Source of the DNA: Cyathus striatus
Lineage: Eukaryota; Basidiomycota; Agaricomycetes; Agaricales; Nidulariaceae
Reading direction: 5' to 3'
DNA length: 64,000 nt
Assembly: GCA_025738555.1 (NCBI GenBank)
Contig: JAOVFP010000013.1
Location: 2,170,001 to 2,234,000 of the forward strand
Shown here: piece by piece, positions 22,571 through 33,801 of the stretch
Layout: every line of letters begins with the position of its first letter
Position numbering within the stretch: position 1 is the first letter of the stretch
Made by a program: the position numbers and the translations under genes
The notes under the pieces: generated by a model
Seen by the model: only the letters and a program-made list of their open reading frames with translations
Databases searched by the model: none
Told to the model about the DNA's origin: nothing

Positions 22571-24472
22571 ATGCCTCCCTACTACATCACTGTTCCCATT
22601 CTCCCAGAAGACCTATCTCCAGAGGAACTCAAGGAAAAGCTTTGGGAGAGTTACCAAGCATGTCTTCATGATCAGACTCCAGTGACGGCATTGGGACAAA
22701 GTGAGGGAGTTACTGAGACGATTGGAAAGGAGCAGGAGGAGAAAACTGAGAATGAGAGTGACAATGAAGATGATGAGAAGGAGGAAAGTGACGAGGTCAT
22801 GGTGAAGAAGGAGTATAGTGGTGAGGAAGAGTTGGAGGGTTCTGATGAGGAGGGAGAAGAGGATGATGAAGATGACGACAATGGAGAAAGTACCCATAGC
22901 AAGAGCAACAATCCCGACAATCCCGACAATCTGCCCATCCTGCCTAACGAAGAGGATAACGCTGGACAGGATATGGATATGGAGGGAACTTTGGCCGAGA
23001 GCCAAACATTGAGGACTCAAGACATGAATGTCGACCCTCCAGCTCAGGAGAAAATGGGCAAGAGTATTTTGGACTGGGTGCACAATATTTATCTCCAGTG
23101 CACAAGGGAGGCTCCTGAGACTACAGCCCAGCGCGATGCTCACTTTGCCCAAGCAAGGGCAGAGTATGAGGGTGTAGTCACAAGGTTTGGAGTTGAACAT
23201 TTTTGCCAGCAAGATCTAGCAGTAGCCTTACAACTTCACAGAGAACAGGACGAGGCCATCTTTAGTATCCTGGTGAAGCCATCACATCCGGTGTTGGCTG
23301 TGGTCCATGACATGGTGGTGGTGATGGGAGTGTCAGAGGTAAGTAGAGTTTTGCTGGAGCAAAGCTCAAAAATAACTTCTACTCAAAAGGTAGGAGATCA
23401 CTTTCACTGTTTTGGCTGGGCTGTTCAATGTTTGAACCAGGACATCAAGAAGCATAGTCATACTGATATGCCTGTGATCGAGATGGGAGAGGCAGAGGAT
23501 GGAGGTGAGCCAGAACAAATGAATGTCGAGCCAGAGCAAATGGCAAGTAATCAGTCTTCACCTGCTGGGCCACCTCTCAAACATCCATGTACCGGAACTG
23601 GCCCCAAAAGTGCTAGTAGGCCTCGAGCTAGTGGCCGAGCTTGTGGTTGTGGCCGAGCTTGTGGTTGTGGCCGAGCTTGTGGTTGTGGCCGAGCTTGTGG
23701 TTGTGGCCAAGCTCGTGGTTGTGGCCAAGCTCGTGGTTGTGGCTGAGCTCGTGGTTGTGGCCGAGCTGTCACTCGAAGTTCAAGGGTGACCAGCAAGGCC
23801 ACTATGGAAGATAGTGATGAAGAGGCAGATGGGAAAAATGCTGGAAATGACAATAACTCCAAACACAAGAAAGAGGGTGAAGCGTCAAAGGGGAATACAA
23901 GTGGGGAAGATGAGTCTGAGCCAGAGCAAGTAAAAGGCAAGGGCAAGGGTAAGGTGAAAAGAAAAGGTAAAGGCAATGAGAAACCTAAGATACCGCCTTG
24001 TTATCTTGAGCCGGTGGATCGGTGCCCAGAGTGCGAGAAGAGGGACTTATCGCCTTGTATAGTCAACGTCAAGTAAGTTTCTTTTTCTTCACTTAACTCT
24101 GGAACTAATGGTCTTTACAGCGGCAAAATCACCAAGGGAACCCAGGCCTGCGATTATTGCAGGGTACACAAGGCCAAGTGCTTTGAAGAGCCTCTTACCT
24201 GTGGCCGTGTATGGCCAGTAGAGGAAGGACCCAATGGCTCTGGGAGCTTGTCTGGGGGATCTTTTCCTCCTGATGCTCTTGAAGCCATCCAGAACTTGGT
24301 GGAGACAAACAAAGTCAACATGGAGTTAGTGAGAGAGAACTTGGCATTGATGAGGCAAGCCATGGGAGTATGGGAGTTGATTGCAGAGAGATTGGGAACA
24401 TTGCTGAGTGCAATGCCTGGGGCTGATACTTCGGCAGAGATTGATGAATCCAGAAGTGAAGAGGAAGAGTGA
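22571..24472 (+). pseudogene. Antisense Zn-cluster-like gene of element C
   Basis: Located between the 3' LTR and integrase, opposite to gag-pol. Exon 1 (22571-24072) starts MPPYYITVPILPEDLSPEE. It has a long acidic stretch (about residues 50-100), a predicted globular part (150-330), a Gly-Cys/Arg repeat, a lysine/glycine stretch (KGKGKGKVKRKGKG) and CPECEKRDLSPC. A 48-base GT-AG intron (24073-24120) leads to exon 2 with ACDYCRVHKAKC and a helical tail (LEAIQNLVETNKVNMEL). The cysteines read C-x2-C-x7-C-x14-C-x2-C-x6-C, and ACDxCRxxKxKC resembles fungal Zn2Cys6 factors. One TGA (23744-23746) inside the repeat, CGA in sister units, is the only stop seen. A role as regulator or silencing factor is speculation. 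Confidence 0.65.
23630..23770 (+). repeat. 18-bp tandem repeat coding for a Gly-Cys-Gly-Arg-Ala motif
   Basis: About eight copies of GCCGAGCTTGTGGTTGTG with small changes, in frame in the antisense gene of C. One unit has TGA in place of CGA, which truncates the frame. Confidence 0.85.
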
Positions 24473-24608
24473 GCCAGAAGAAAAGTAGCTACTGCGGGGA
24501 AAAAACATGTATTTTGTATATTTATTTTTTTGAACTTTGAATTGTTTTTTGGCATATAAGTTTTCTAAGAAAAGAAATGGATGAAAATGAGTTAAAGCGG
24601 AACAAAAT

Positions 24609-25989
24609 CTATGGGGTGTCTGGGTTGGGCTTATCAGGGTATTTAGAATGAAACTCCTCAATAAGTTCAACAGCGTGCTCTAGCTCTGTGGCAGCTAACC
24701 AAGTTAACTCTTCATCGGTGCCTTCATATCCAGACCAGTGGACCAGATAACGAAGTTTACATTTGCACTGATGATCTAACTTGGAGTCACAAATTTCACT
24801 GACTTCATACTTGATGTCACCATCAAGTTCCACTGGAGGCAGCGGAGGTATTTCTCGTTCAGGGAAAGGATTTTCTGTGGCTGGCTTGAGCATAGAGACG
24901 TGGAAGACAGGATGTACTGAATGAAAGTTCGTGGGGAGGCATAAGGTATGAGAGTGGGATCCAGTCTTGGCAATAATCTCGTATGGACCATAATACTTCT
25001 CAGCAAACTTTTTGTGGGACAAGTAGTTTTAAAGAACTTAGCGCAGACAAAAGCCTTTGTTCCAACCCTTGAACTCTGGAGCTGGCAACTGACAGTTGTC
25101 TGCTCTGACTTGATAATGCTTTTGAGCAAGTGCTATTTCAATTTTGAGGAGTTCATGAAGTTCTTGGAGGTCAATGGCAAATTCCTGTGCTTTAGCTGCA
25201 GTAACATCTCGTTCCAGATGAACTGTTATTGCTGGGTGATAACCCTTGTTGGCAAAGAAGGGGGTTGTATTAGTGGTCGAGCTCGGAGTATTATTATATG
25301 TGAACTCAGCGAGAGGGAGTAGAACAGCCCAGTTGTCCTGCTGGTAGTTGCAGTAAATGTGGACATATTGCTCCAGAACTTGGTTGATACGTTCTGTTTG
25401 TCCATCGCCCTCTGGGTGATACCCGGAGGTAAAGTGCAAGGTCATGTCGAGGACTTTGCCCAATGAATGAAAGAAATGAGAGATGAACTCTGAGCCTCTG
25501 TTGGAGGTAACATGCTCTGGAACACCATGTTTAGAAAATACATGCAAGACGAAGAGCTGAGCGAGTTGGGCGGAGGTAATGGTGTTATAGCAAGGGATGA
25601 ATATTGCCTGCTTGCTGAAACGATCTATGATGACCAGTACAGAGTTATACTCTTCTGAACCAGATTTAGGCAGTGTCTCAATGAAATCCATGAATATTGA
25701 ACTCCAAGGGCGAGCTGGAATTGGAAGTTGTTTCAAAGTGCCATAGGGTCGATGTCTTTGGGGTTTAGATTGCATGCAAGTTGTACAGGACTTACAATAA
25801 TCCTTGATATAAGTACGTAGTCCAGGCCAAGTGTATTCACACCTAATGATGGACAGGGTCTTGTTTTGACCGGGGTGTCCAGCGAGGATGTGATCATGCT
25901 TGTACTGAAGAATGCGAAGGCGAAGGGAATTGTCATTGGGAATATAGATATGTTTGTCAAGACAGAGTAATTTGTCCATTCTGACTGAC
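24609..25989 (-). pseudogene. Integrase with chromodomain of element C
   Basis: 25038-25979 encodes the H2C2 zinc region (HDHILAGHPGQ, CKSCTTC) and the core (FMDFIETLP; TSNRGSEF). 24609-25022 encodes the GPY/F-like part and chromodomain (ELDGDIKYEVSEICDSKLD, GTDEELTWL). A frameshift near 25060-25065 separates the parts (EFKGWNKGF where A reads EFKVGTKAF). The second DDE residue is Asn as in A. From about 25125 to 25630 the sequence is nearly identical to A. Confidence 0.92.
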
Positions 25990-26744
25990 TGTTATGTACC
26001 GATTCCCTTCCTACTGGGAAACGAATGCGAAGACACCTGGAGGGTGTGGGAGAACTATAATGGAAACCCGAAGTGAGTACGGGTACAGGAATGAGAGCAG
26101 AAGTGCAGAAGTGAACCATGGCTTCAGCATATGTGCTGCACCGCCTGGATATCCCCAGGGAATGGTTTGTATTTCGAGGAAAATGATATTCAACAGAGGA
26201 AGACGTTCCAGAGTATAAGAGAGGGCTTTGCCACTACACTAGGCAGTGGGAGAGAAACCCGAAGGAAAACCCAGAGTGGGTTTCGGAACTTAGAGTAGGA
26301 AGAAAGTGTACAGAGTTGATATGAATACTGAGGACTACCTAGTACATTTGGAAGACTATTTATATGTACTAGTAAGACATAGGTATGAATCCGGAGACAG
26401 GATACTAAGTGTAAGTAAACGAAATAAAGACTGGGCAAAGAGGAGTAGTGGCGCAAATGACGCACTCAGAATGAAGAATAAGAAACTAAACTACAAAGGC
26501 CATAACGAAACGCATAAGTAAGAATGGAAGAGAGGAGTAATAGAATGATGACATGGTGAGGCCATCATAAGAGAACATAAGTATCCGAGATACCCGATAG
26601 AAAACCCGATGGGTTCCGGGTATGTTCCCAGGTGGGAACATCGGGAAGTGTAAACTCGAAGCGGGTATGTTCCGGGAACAGACCAGGTATGTTGGAAGGT
26701 CACGTGGGAACGTTGGCACAATGTATTCGGACACAGATATAACA
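25990..26744 (-). mobile_element. F: solo LTR of the B family in reverse orientation
   Basis: 755 bases, homologous to the reverse complement of the B LTR (TGTTATGTACCG...CAGATATAACA). Target duplication CTGAC at 25985-25989 and 26745-26749. Removing it rejoins the RNase H-integrase spacer of C exactly as in A. It keeps many CpG sites, so it is young. Formed by recombination between the two LTRs of a full element. Confidence 0.93.
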
Positions 26745-26749
26745 CTGAC

Positions 26750-29130
26750 CAATGACCAGTGGGATCTCAAAGATGAATAGCAGCAACGGTGTCAGTAGGT
26801 TGAGTGATCAAGATATCATGATGAAGTTGCTCAACATCCATAACCATGCTAGCTCTGAGGATGGGTAGAAAGAGAATAGTAGCTCACAATGAAGTAGTAA
26901 GTTGTTCTTGAGTGAAAACTGGCCTAAAGTTATGCAGATTGACTTTGGCATAGTCATTATCCCCCTCTTTAGGATAGACATCCCAGCATCTAGTTAAAGT
27001 GTCTGGTTTAGCTCCAAGTTTCCCCGGACGAAAACAAATAACTAAATTGAATTGAGAAAGAGACTCTGACCAACGAGCTTGACAGCGAGTAAGAATTTTG
27101 GTGGTAGAAAAGTATTCGAGGTTCTTGTGATCTGTGACCACGTCGATTGGAATACCTGAACCCTCCAAGTAATGCCACCATACTTTAAAAGCTTCAAAGA
27201 TAGCTAGGAGTTCTTTGTCATGGGTGTCATAATTTAACTCCAGGGCAGTGAAGGTCCTGGAGTGGAATGCTATAGGGTGGATATCACCATTGTCAGTGAT
27301 GATAGAGAGAATAGCTCCTAGTGCATAGTCTGAAGCATCGGTCTCTACTATAATCTGTGCATCTGGCACCCAGTGTGTAAGCACTGGAGCTGTACTGAAA
27401 GCATCTTTCAGATGTTTGAATGCCTCATGGCATGTGGGGGTAAAATCCCACTTCAAACCCTTTCAGGTAAGATGTGTTAATGAAATGACAATATCCAAAT
27501 AATCCCGGATGAAATGTCAATAGAAATTGGCAAAGCCAAGGAAAGACTGAATGTCTTTCACTTTTCTAGGCTCAGGCCAATCCTGAATTGTTTGGACTTT
27601 GTCCTTAGACATTGTGAGGCTGTACGGAGAAAGAATGTAACCAAGGTACTCAACAAACTCTGTGTGAAATTCACACTTATCCACCCAGGCATAAAGACCA
27701 TGCTTCCGTAATCGATGCAAGACTTCTTTAACGTGTCAATGGTGTTCCTCAATGTTATTTGAGTAGATAAGGATGTCATCGAGGTAAACTATTATGCACA
27801 TGTCAAGTAAATCTTTGAAGATGTCGTTCATAAAACGTTGAAAAGCTGCCAGCATGTTGGTAAGTCCAAATGGCATTACTAGCCATTCAAAAGAGCCATA
27901 ATGAGTGCAAAAGGCAGTCTTCCATTCATCTCTGTCAGTAATACAGACAAGATGGTAAGCATGGTGAAGGTCGATTTTAGAATAAATTCGAGCCTTGCGA
28001 GGGCTATCAAGGAGGTTGGCAATGAGAGGGAGAGGGTACCTGTCCTTCTTGTAGATGGCATTAAGTCCATGAAAATTGACACAAAGCCGAAGTGAACCAT
28101 CCTTCTTCCGGACGAAAAGCACTGGTGCCCCATGTGGAGAACATGAAGGACGTATAAAGCCAATGCGAAGATGTTCGTCTATGAACTCTCACAGTGATCC
28201 AAGCTTGGATTGAGAAAGAGAGTACACTATACCAACTGGAGGGGCAGTGCCCTCATCCAGGTTGATTTTGAGATTGTAAGAATGGTGTGGAGCAAGTGTA
28301 TCTGCTCGGGTTTTGCTGAAGACGTCAGCAAACTCATGGTATTCTGAGGGAACATTAGAAAGGTCAATGGTCTCTGTGGTCATAGCGGCAGCAGCAGATG
28401 CAGAGACTACAGCACCAAGATGTATCCTGAAGGTTTGAGAACCTTCAAGTTTGCTAGCTCTAAGAAATGCAGCAGCATTGATCATAGAGATGCTTGGAGG
28501 TGAAAGTGAATCTGACGGAGGAAATGATGGCTCATCTGGTGAAGTATGTGGCAATGAAGGAATATCCTTTGGAACAGGGGTCGACAGGAGCAGAGTAGAT
28601 TCTTCTGTGGCAGTGGTTTGGAAGTGAAGTATGCATCTCTGTACCTAGTCAATCAACAGATTGTATTGGGTGAGCCAGTTAAATCCTAGAACCATGGAGC
28701 AAGAAGAATCAAGCGGAGTCACATATAGTGCAAGGGAAATACATTCACCAGATGGAAACGTTACAGGTAAATTTATACACTCTGTAAGCATAGAATTTGT
28801 GGTGCCATCAAACAGTCGTAATGCTATCGGGGTTATTGGAGTGGTAGGTAGGTGATTTGTCTGAATGAAAAATGAATCAATGAAACAATGAGTAGAGCCG
28901 GAGTCAATGAGGGCAGCATAGGTAAGAATAGTGTTCAGTGTTACATGAGATGGAGAGGTGAGCAGTATATATACAGCCTGGGGATCAGAAAGAGCAGACA
29001 TGTTAAGTCTTACCTCCATATGAGCACAAGGGAGAGAAACATGGCCCTCGACTTGTGTGGAGTTACAAGGACCACGCTCTATTTTTTTGAACTCCCTTTC
29101 TTGGGGCTCACCGAGGCAGACGTCTCAGGG
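26750..29130 (-). pseudogene. Protease - RT - RNase H of element C
   Basis: Collinear with 4749-7046 of A but broken into several frames: RNase H (26884-27456, IVETDASDYALGAIL), RT (27517-28190, [11 protein letters not shown] with motif-A Asp intact, VYLDD), linker (28189-28554) and protease (28645-29019, [11 protein letters not shown]). Stops fall mainly at former CGA, TGG or CAA codons. Element G cuts in upstream of the protease at 29150. Confidence 0.9.
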
Positions 29131-29499
29131 GAAATAGCAGCGGCACAGGTGTTATATCCATGTCCGGATACATCGTGCCGACGTTCCCATGTGACCTTCT
29201 AACATACCCAGTCCGTTCCCGGAACGTACCCGCTTCAGGTTTACACTTCCCGACATTCCCGCCCGGGAACATACCTGGAACCCATCGGGTTTTCTATCGG
29301 ATACTTCGGATATGTACTTTCTCTTATGACCACTCCCGCTATCCGGATAAGCCCGGCCCTACTCCTATTTCTTAATTTTCATGTTACTTATTATCCGCTT
29401 GCAGTTTCACCTTATACAAAAACCAAAAACAATGAATAACAACCAAAAAGCGAGATACAAGTACATTAGAACTTTGGTAATGTGTTACGACCATTTCCA

Positions 29500-30546
29500 T
29501 CACTCCCTCTGCGTCTGCGACTCGACCCGAGCTCCTACTTCACCTTCCGACGCAATCCTGGAACCCGTAACAACTTCCTCGTACGCATCCAGATCCCGGA
29601 GGTGTTCCGCGAGCAGGGTTTCGATGTTGGAAACATGGACGACGTGCTCGGATACTTCGGCAACTACTCGCGACAACTTACCAAGTTCGCCTACCACTTT
29701 GCGATTGGTATCTGCGAGGTTTCCGAGTTGAGTGATCATCTCCCTTTGCAAAGAGATGATAGTATCGTTCTGCAGCCGCATCGTGCTTAGGATGGATGTT
29801 GCGACATTCATGGAAGCGGACAAGGAGACCAGATTAGCAGAATCGTTTGCACTAGAGGATCGGAATGATGGACCCGCTTCATGCTTTGACGAGACGACTG
29901 GCGAGATGGCACAACGGATGGGGGACCCATGTGAGTATCCGAGTGTTCCGAAGGACTGGATGGAACGGGACTTGTTCCGGCTTTGTTCTGGCCTCGAGTG
30001 CTAAGGGAACATTTTCCCTTAAGCACCCCGCAAGCAACGCAAGCACTACAGGGAGTTCCTATAAACTATACAGACCGATAATCATGTTTTACTCACCTGT
30101 TTGACTCCCTCAAGCAATAACACTCAGTTCCCCGATCCTGACAGTTTATGCAAGGCACATCATGATAGTATCATAGTTCCTTTGGCTCCCCAGAATCATC
30201 TGTACCCTTACCCTTACTATTTCCTATGTTTCCACCACTTTCCGCCTCATATCCAGAACCCGTCACGTCTCCCGACACTTCCGACCCACTCCCGACACTC
30301 GTCTCCATCGGATTTACGACCCGCGGCGTAACCGCGTTTGCCGCCGTCCCAGAACGAACAGAGGGAAGCGTTGCCGGTGGAACAGCTATGTATGCGGCAT
30401 TCTCCCGCCTTGGAGCTGGATTTATAGGCCTCGGCTTTGGTCTCTGCTGGAGTCGAATTTTCTGACTGTTGGTTTGCCGCACGATAGGCTAGGAAAGCAG
30501 CATAATCTTCCGAAGAAATATTTGCTAGATTGACACTCTTATCCAT
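29500..30546 (-). pseudogene. Antisense Zn-cluster-like gene of fragment G
   Basis: Homologue of the antisense gene in B, better preserved. Start ATG at 30546 (MDKSVNLANISSEDYAAF). A deletion of about 20 bases against B shifts the frame after NQQSE. The second frame (PRRENAAYIAVPPATL...) continues to a TGA, then CINCQDRGTECYCLRESNR up to a GT donor near 30090. Exon 2 has GKCSLSTRGQNKAGTS with upstream cysteines, and the helical tail frame 29500-29823 (ASMNVATSILSTMRLQNDT). Retained CGA codons show that TGA stops in B are decayed CGA. Confidence 0.6.
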
Positions 30547-30688
30547 GATGGGGGTTTGAAAGGAATCAGATGCGCATATGTTCTCTTATTTGAACATCTA
30601 CTGACCAATAGGATTTCTCGTATTATTTTTAGTTATATTTTCTCACACACAGTATGACCTCGTGGGCTCGGCCCTAAAAGGGGGATAC

Positions 30689-31454
30689 TGTTATATCCAT
30701 GTCCGGATACATCATGCCGACGTTCCCACGTGACCTTCTAACATACCCGGTCCGTTCCCGGAACGTACCCGCTTCGGGTTTACACTTCCCGACGTTCCCG
30801 CCTGGGAACGTACCCGGAACCTGTCGGGTTTTCTATCGGATACTTCGGATACGTACTTTCTCTTATGACGGCCTCACTGCGTCATCATTCTATTACTCCT
30901 CTCTTCCATTCCTACTTATACATTTCATTATGGCCTTTGTAGATTAGTTCCTTATTCTTCATTCTGAGCGCGTCATTTGCGCCCCTACTCCGCTTTGCCA
31001 AGACTTCATTTCCTACTTACTCCTTTGACTTGTCCTTTGTATAATACTTCTACATTCGTATCTACAGGTTCCTACTTAGTATAAGTAGTCTTCCAGATGT
31101 AATAGGTAGTCTTTAGTATTCGTATCAACTCTGTACACTTTCTTCCTACTCTAAGTTCCGAAACCCGCTCCGGGTTTTCCTTTGGGTTTCTCTCCCGCTA
31201 CCTAGTGTAGTGGCGAAGCCTTCCCTTATACTCTGGAACGTCTTCCTTGGTTACATATCATCTTCCTCGAAATATGAACCATTCCCTGGGGATATCCAGG
31301 CAGCGCAGCACACAAGCTGAAGCCACGGTTCTTTCTGCACTCCCGCTCTACATTTCCGCACCCGTACTCACTTCGGGTTTCCGTTATAGTTCTCCCACAC
31401 CCTCTGGGTGTCTTCGCAACCACTTCTAAGCAGGAAGAGAATCGGTACGTAACA
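30689..31454 (+). repeat. 3' LTR of fragment G
   Basis: 766 bases, TGTTATATCC...GTACGTAACA. CpG-rich version of the B LTR (CCGGATAC, CCGACG, CCCGGTCCG), useful as a proxy for the undecayed family sequence. Confidence 0.92.
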
Positions 31455-31459
31455 ACAGG

Positions 31460-33070
31460 CTCTTGCAGCCATGGAGGTAGCCTTGCAGCAATCCTTGGCC
31501 ATGTGGCCAGGTCTGGCACAAAACAAGCAGAGCTTGTTATCCAAGCGATGCTTGCGTTCCTCTGGGAGTAACTTGCCATCAGGCCCAAGCTTACCAGTTA
31601 GGTCAGGAGCCCGAGAGGCAGGAGGCCTAGGTTGGCTCCTGTTGGGTCTGTGGGGCGAAGAACCAGAGGAAATGCTGGGAGGGTTTATCTGAGCAGTACT
31701 AGAGGTTGAGGCAGCCGGCCTAGAGGGAAATGTTCCCTGGCGCTGATTACTAGCAGCCAGAGGAAAGGTCCTCATAGGCGGAGCAGGAAGCTTATGGCGC
31801 CTTTCCTCAATGGAACGCTCAGTGTTGCACTCCCAGTGATGCTGATCGAAACCTTGGGCCAAAGCCTTCATAGGTTGAAGGGATTCGGGTTGAGGGATTT
31901 TCCTACCTGAGATCTTGTCCTTAATATGTGGACAGAGACTGTAGTAGTATTGTGAGGTGAGAAGGATCGTCCCAGTTCAACAAGGTAGCATACTTGTTGA
32001 AATCAATTTCATACAAAGTGATGTGATGGTGGTTTTCCATCTTCAATGCACGAATCTCTAATTCAGCTTCTGCGTGCGGGTTAGTTTGACTGAAATGAGT
32101 CTGGAGCAAACTAACGAAAAAGAGCCAATTGTCCATCCAGTGCTCATAAAACGTCCTCGTCAAGGTGCATACTAAACAACGCCCCTGCAGCTCCCCTGAG
32201 GAAAGTCAAAGTATAATCGACTTTCGCCTGGTCACTGTTGTAGAGATGGGGGTTGTTTCTAAAATTCAAGTGGCACTGAGTCAAGAAAGCATCTAGCTTG
32301 TTGGTGCTAGAGCTGTCAAAAATATCAGGCGTGTGAACTTTCTTGTCATGTGGTGAAGGAGGGGGAGGTGGTTGATCCATGATGCACTCTACAATAGTAG
32401 TGAGAGTGCTGACCACATCCTCTCCATCATAACAGTGTTGATGAGAGTGGTGTGAGGATGCGCAAGATGAGCCATGAGATGAGGGAACAGAACCTCCATT
32501 TCAGCCAGGCCCTCCAGGAGAATTTCCTCCAGGGCCTGCAGGATCATTGTGATCTGAGGGAGGTACTTCATCCTCGACATTGCCAAACTGAGAATCATTA
32601 TCAGAGGGCTCATGATTGGAGCCATCATCAGAAGGTTCATAACCATTGCCCCCATTGCCATTATCTCCTGGTGGTGGTGGTGGAGCACTCCCAGCACCTG
32701 AAGGTATAGGTGCTTTAGGGGGTGCTAGAACTGGAGTTGTAGCTTGTGGGTCGGAGTCAATGATGGCATGTGGGACGAGCATCAGGTCAAAAGGAAATAC
32801 TAATGGCATAGGTCAGGCAGTGCTGATATACTCGAATGCTGGTTGCAGCACATGTTGAGTGCATCTGGCCGAGATGGGAATTCTTGAGACCAATGCACTG
32901 GCCAATTCCGGAACAGGAGAATGAGAGACAGAAAGAGGCCTAGGGATGGCTGGAGTACTGGTGGCAGTAGCAGATTGCTGTGAAGCCAAACAGTTACTGC
33001 ATCAGGCTTGCAGTGGAACAGTCCACTGCTGATGACTGCGTTGGTGTGCAGTTTCAGTACGTGTAGCCAT
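31460..33070 (-). pseudogene. Gag of element C
   Basis: Starts at ATG 33070 (MATRTETAHQRSHQQ), 54 bases inside the 5' LTR. An N-terminal part with stops, a proline/asparagine-rich segment (32501-32809), capsid-like frames (32144-32416 and 31921-32163) and a nucleocapsid part (31368-31871) with CCHC knuckle CLFCARPGHMAKDC follow. At least three frame breaks. Confidence 0.88.
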
Positions 33071-33111
33071 TGGAAGAAAACAAAAACAAGCGGAGAAGAT
33101 TCAAGGAAGTG

Positions 33112-33123
33112 AGTTTCGAATAC
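33112..33123 (-). promoter_or_regulatory. Predicted self-priming primer-binding site, element C
   Basis: Transcript-strand GTATTCGAAACTCAC lies directly inside the 5' LTR. ATTCGAAACT pairs with the predicted RNA start at 33362-33371 except for one base, explained by CpG decay in the LTR (ATTCAAAACT). Confidence 0.5.
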
Positions 33124-33796
33124 TGTCATGTTCCATTCCAACCACTAAGGGTTGAACCATGAAGAAGGGTCTAACAACGAGAGAGCACATAAGTAAATGA
33201 CTCGGGGGTAATGAACAAAGTACAGGAGTAATGGAATGTTGACTTCAACTTATATGTTGTGCCCCTTGAACTTCTCATTCCGTATTTAGAAGGCAGAGCT
33301 GATGCTGATAACTCAGAGTTGGAACAAGTCCCAAGCAAAGGAAAGGGTATTAACGTAGTTGATTCAAAACTGTAGTCTACTTACAATATAGAGTAGTTTA
33401 TATAGTATTTACTTTGTCCTGGATGCGGAGGGAGTTAGTGTCTATAGGTTTCTGGCATACTGAGGGATAAGTAACTCCAGAGAATGTAGACTACAGTAGA
33501 CTAGTTTCATGCCTCTAGATTACAGTCAACTTATAACGCTGATAGTTACGGTGATGACAAGGAACAGGGTAAAACTAATGGGGATGGGAGTTATAGAATG
33601 AACTAGAAAGAATGGAAAGGCATAGAACGAATAGTAGTAATAAAGGGAAGGGACAAGTAAACAATGACAAGTAAACATTAAGTAAGTAAGAGTTCCTTTT
33701 ATAACAAACATATACAGTCTGGAGGAAATGTACAATCCTCAGACAAAAACATAACAGACTTGCATCAGTCCTAGGGGCTTTGTCACGGATATGACA
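33124..33796 (-). repeat. 5' LTR of element C
   Basis: 673 bases, TGTCATG...GATATGACA, partner of 21724-22399. The minus strand has TATATAAA at 33404-33397, about 30 bases upstream of the predicted start at 33371. Target duplication ATTAT follows at 33797-33801. Confidence 0.95.
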
Positions 33797-33801
33797 ATTA
33801 T

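Larger units (their letters stand above)
29150..31454 (+). mobile_element. G: internally deleted B-family element retaining the antisense gene
   Basis: Target duplication ACAGG at 29145-29149 and 31455-31459. The first 181 bases are the start of a B-type LTR. At 29330/29331 they jump to the last codons of the integrase (HSRYPDKPGPTPIS, stop at 29375). The 3' non-coding region with the antisense gene follows, then AGGGGGATAC and a full 766-base LTR (30689-31454). Most of the 5' LTR, gag and nearly all of pol are missing. CpG content is high, so the copy is young. Confidence 0.9.
21724..33796 (-). mobile_element. Element C: Ty3/Gypsy chromovirus with antisense gene, nested in the LTR of B
   Basis: LTRs 21724-22399 and 33124-33796, target duplication ATTAT on both sides. 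The body, read on the minus strand, is gag, protease, RT/RNase H, integrase with chromodomain. An antisense gene lies before the 3' LTR. It hosts solo LTR F (between RNase H and integrase) and deleted element G (between gag and protease). Coding parts are close to A, whose LTRs belong to a related subfamily. Confidence 0.95.

Noticed and set aside
22613..23212. 199-codon minus-strand frame in element C
   Set aside because: Shadow of the acidic antisense gene; its leucine/serine-rich product is what reversed GAG/GAT codons give.
21724..33796. Repeat-induced point mutation (RIP) as the source of the transitions
   Set aside because: RIP favours CpA; here the differing sites are CpG derived.
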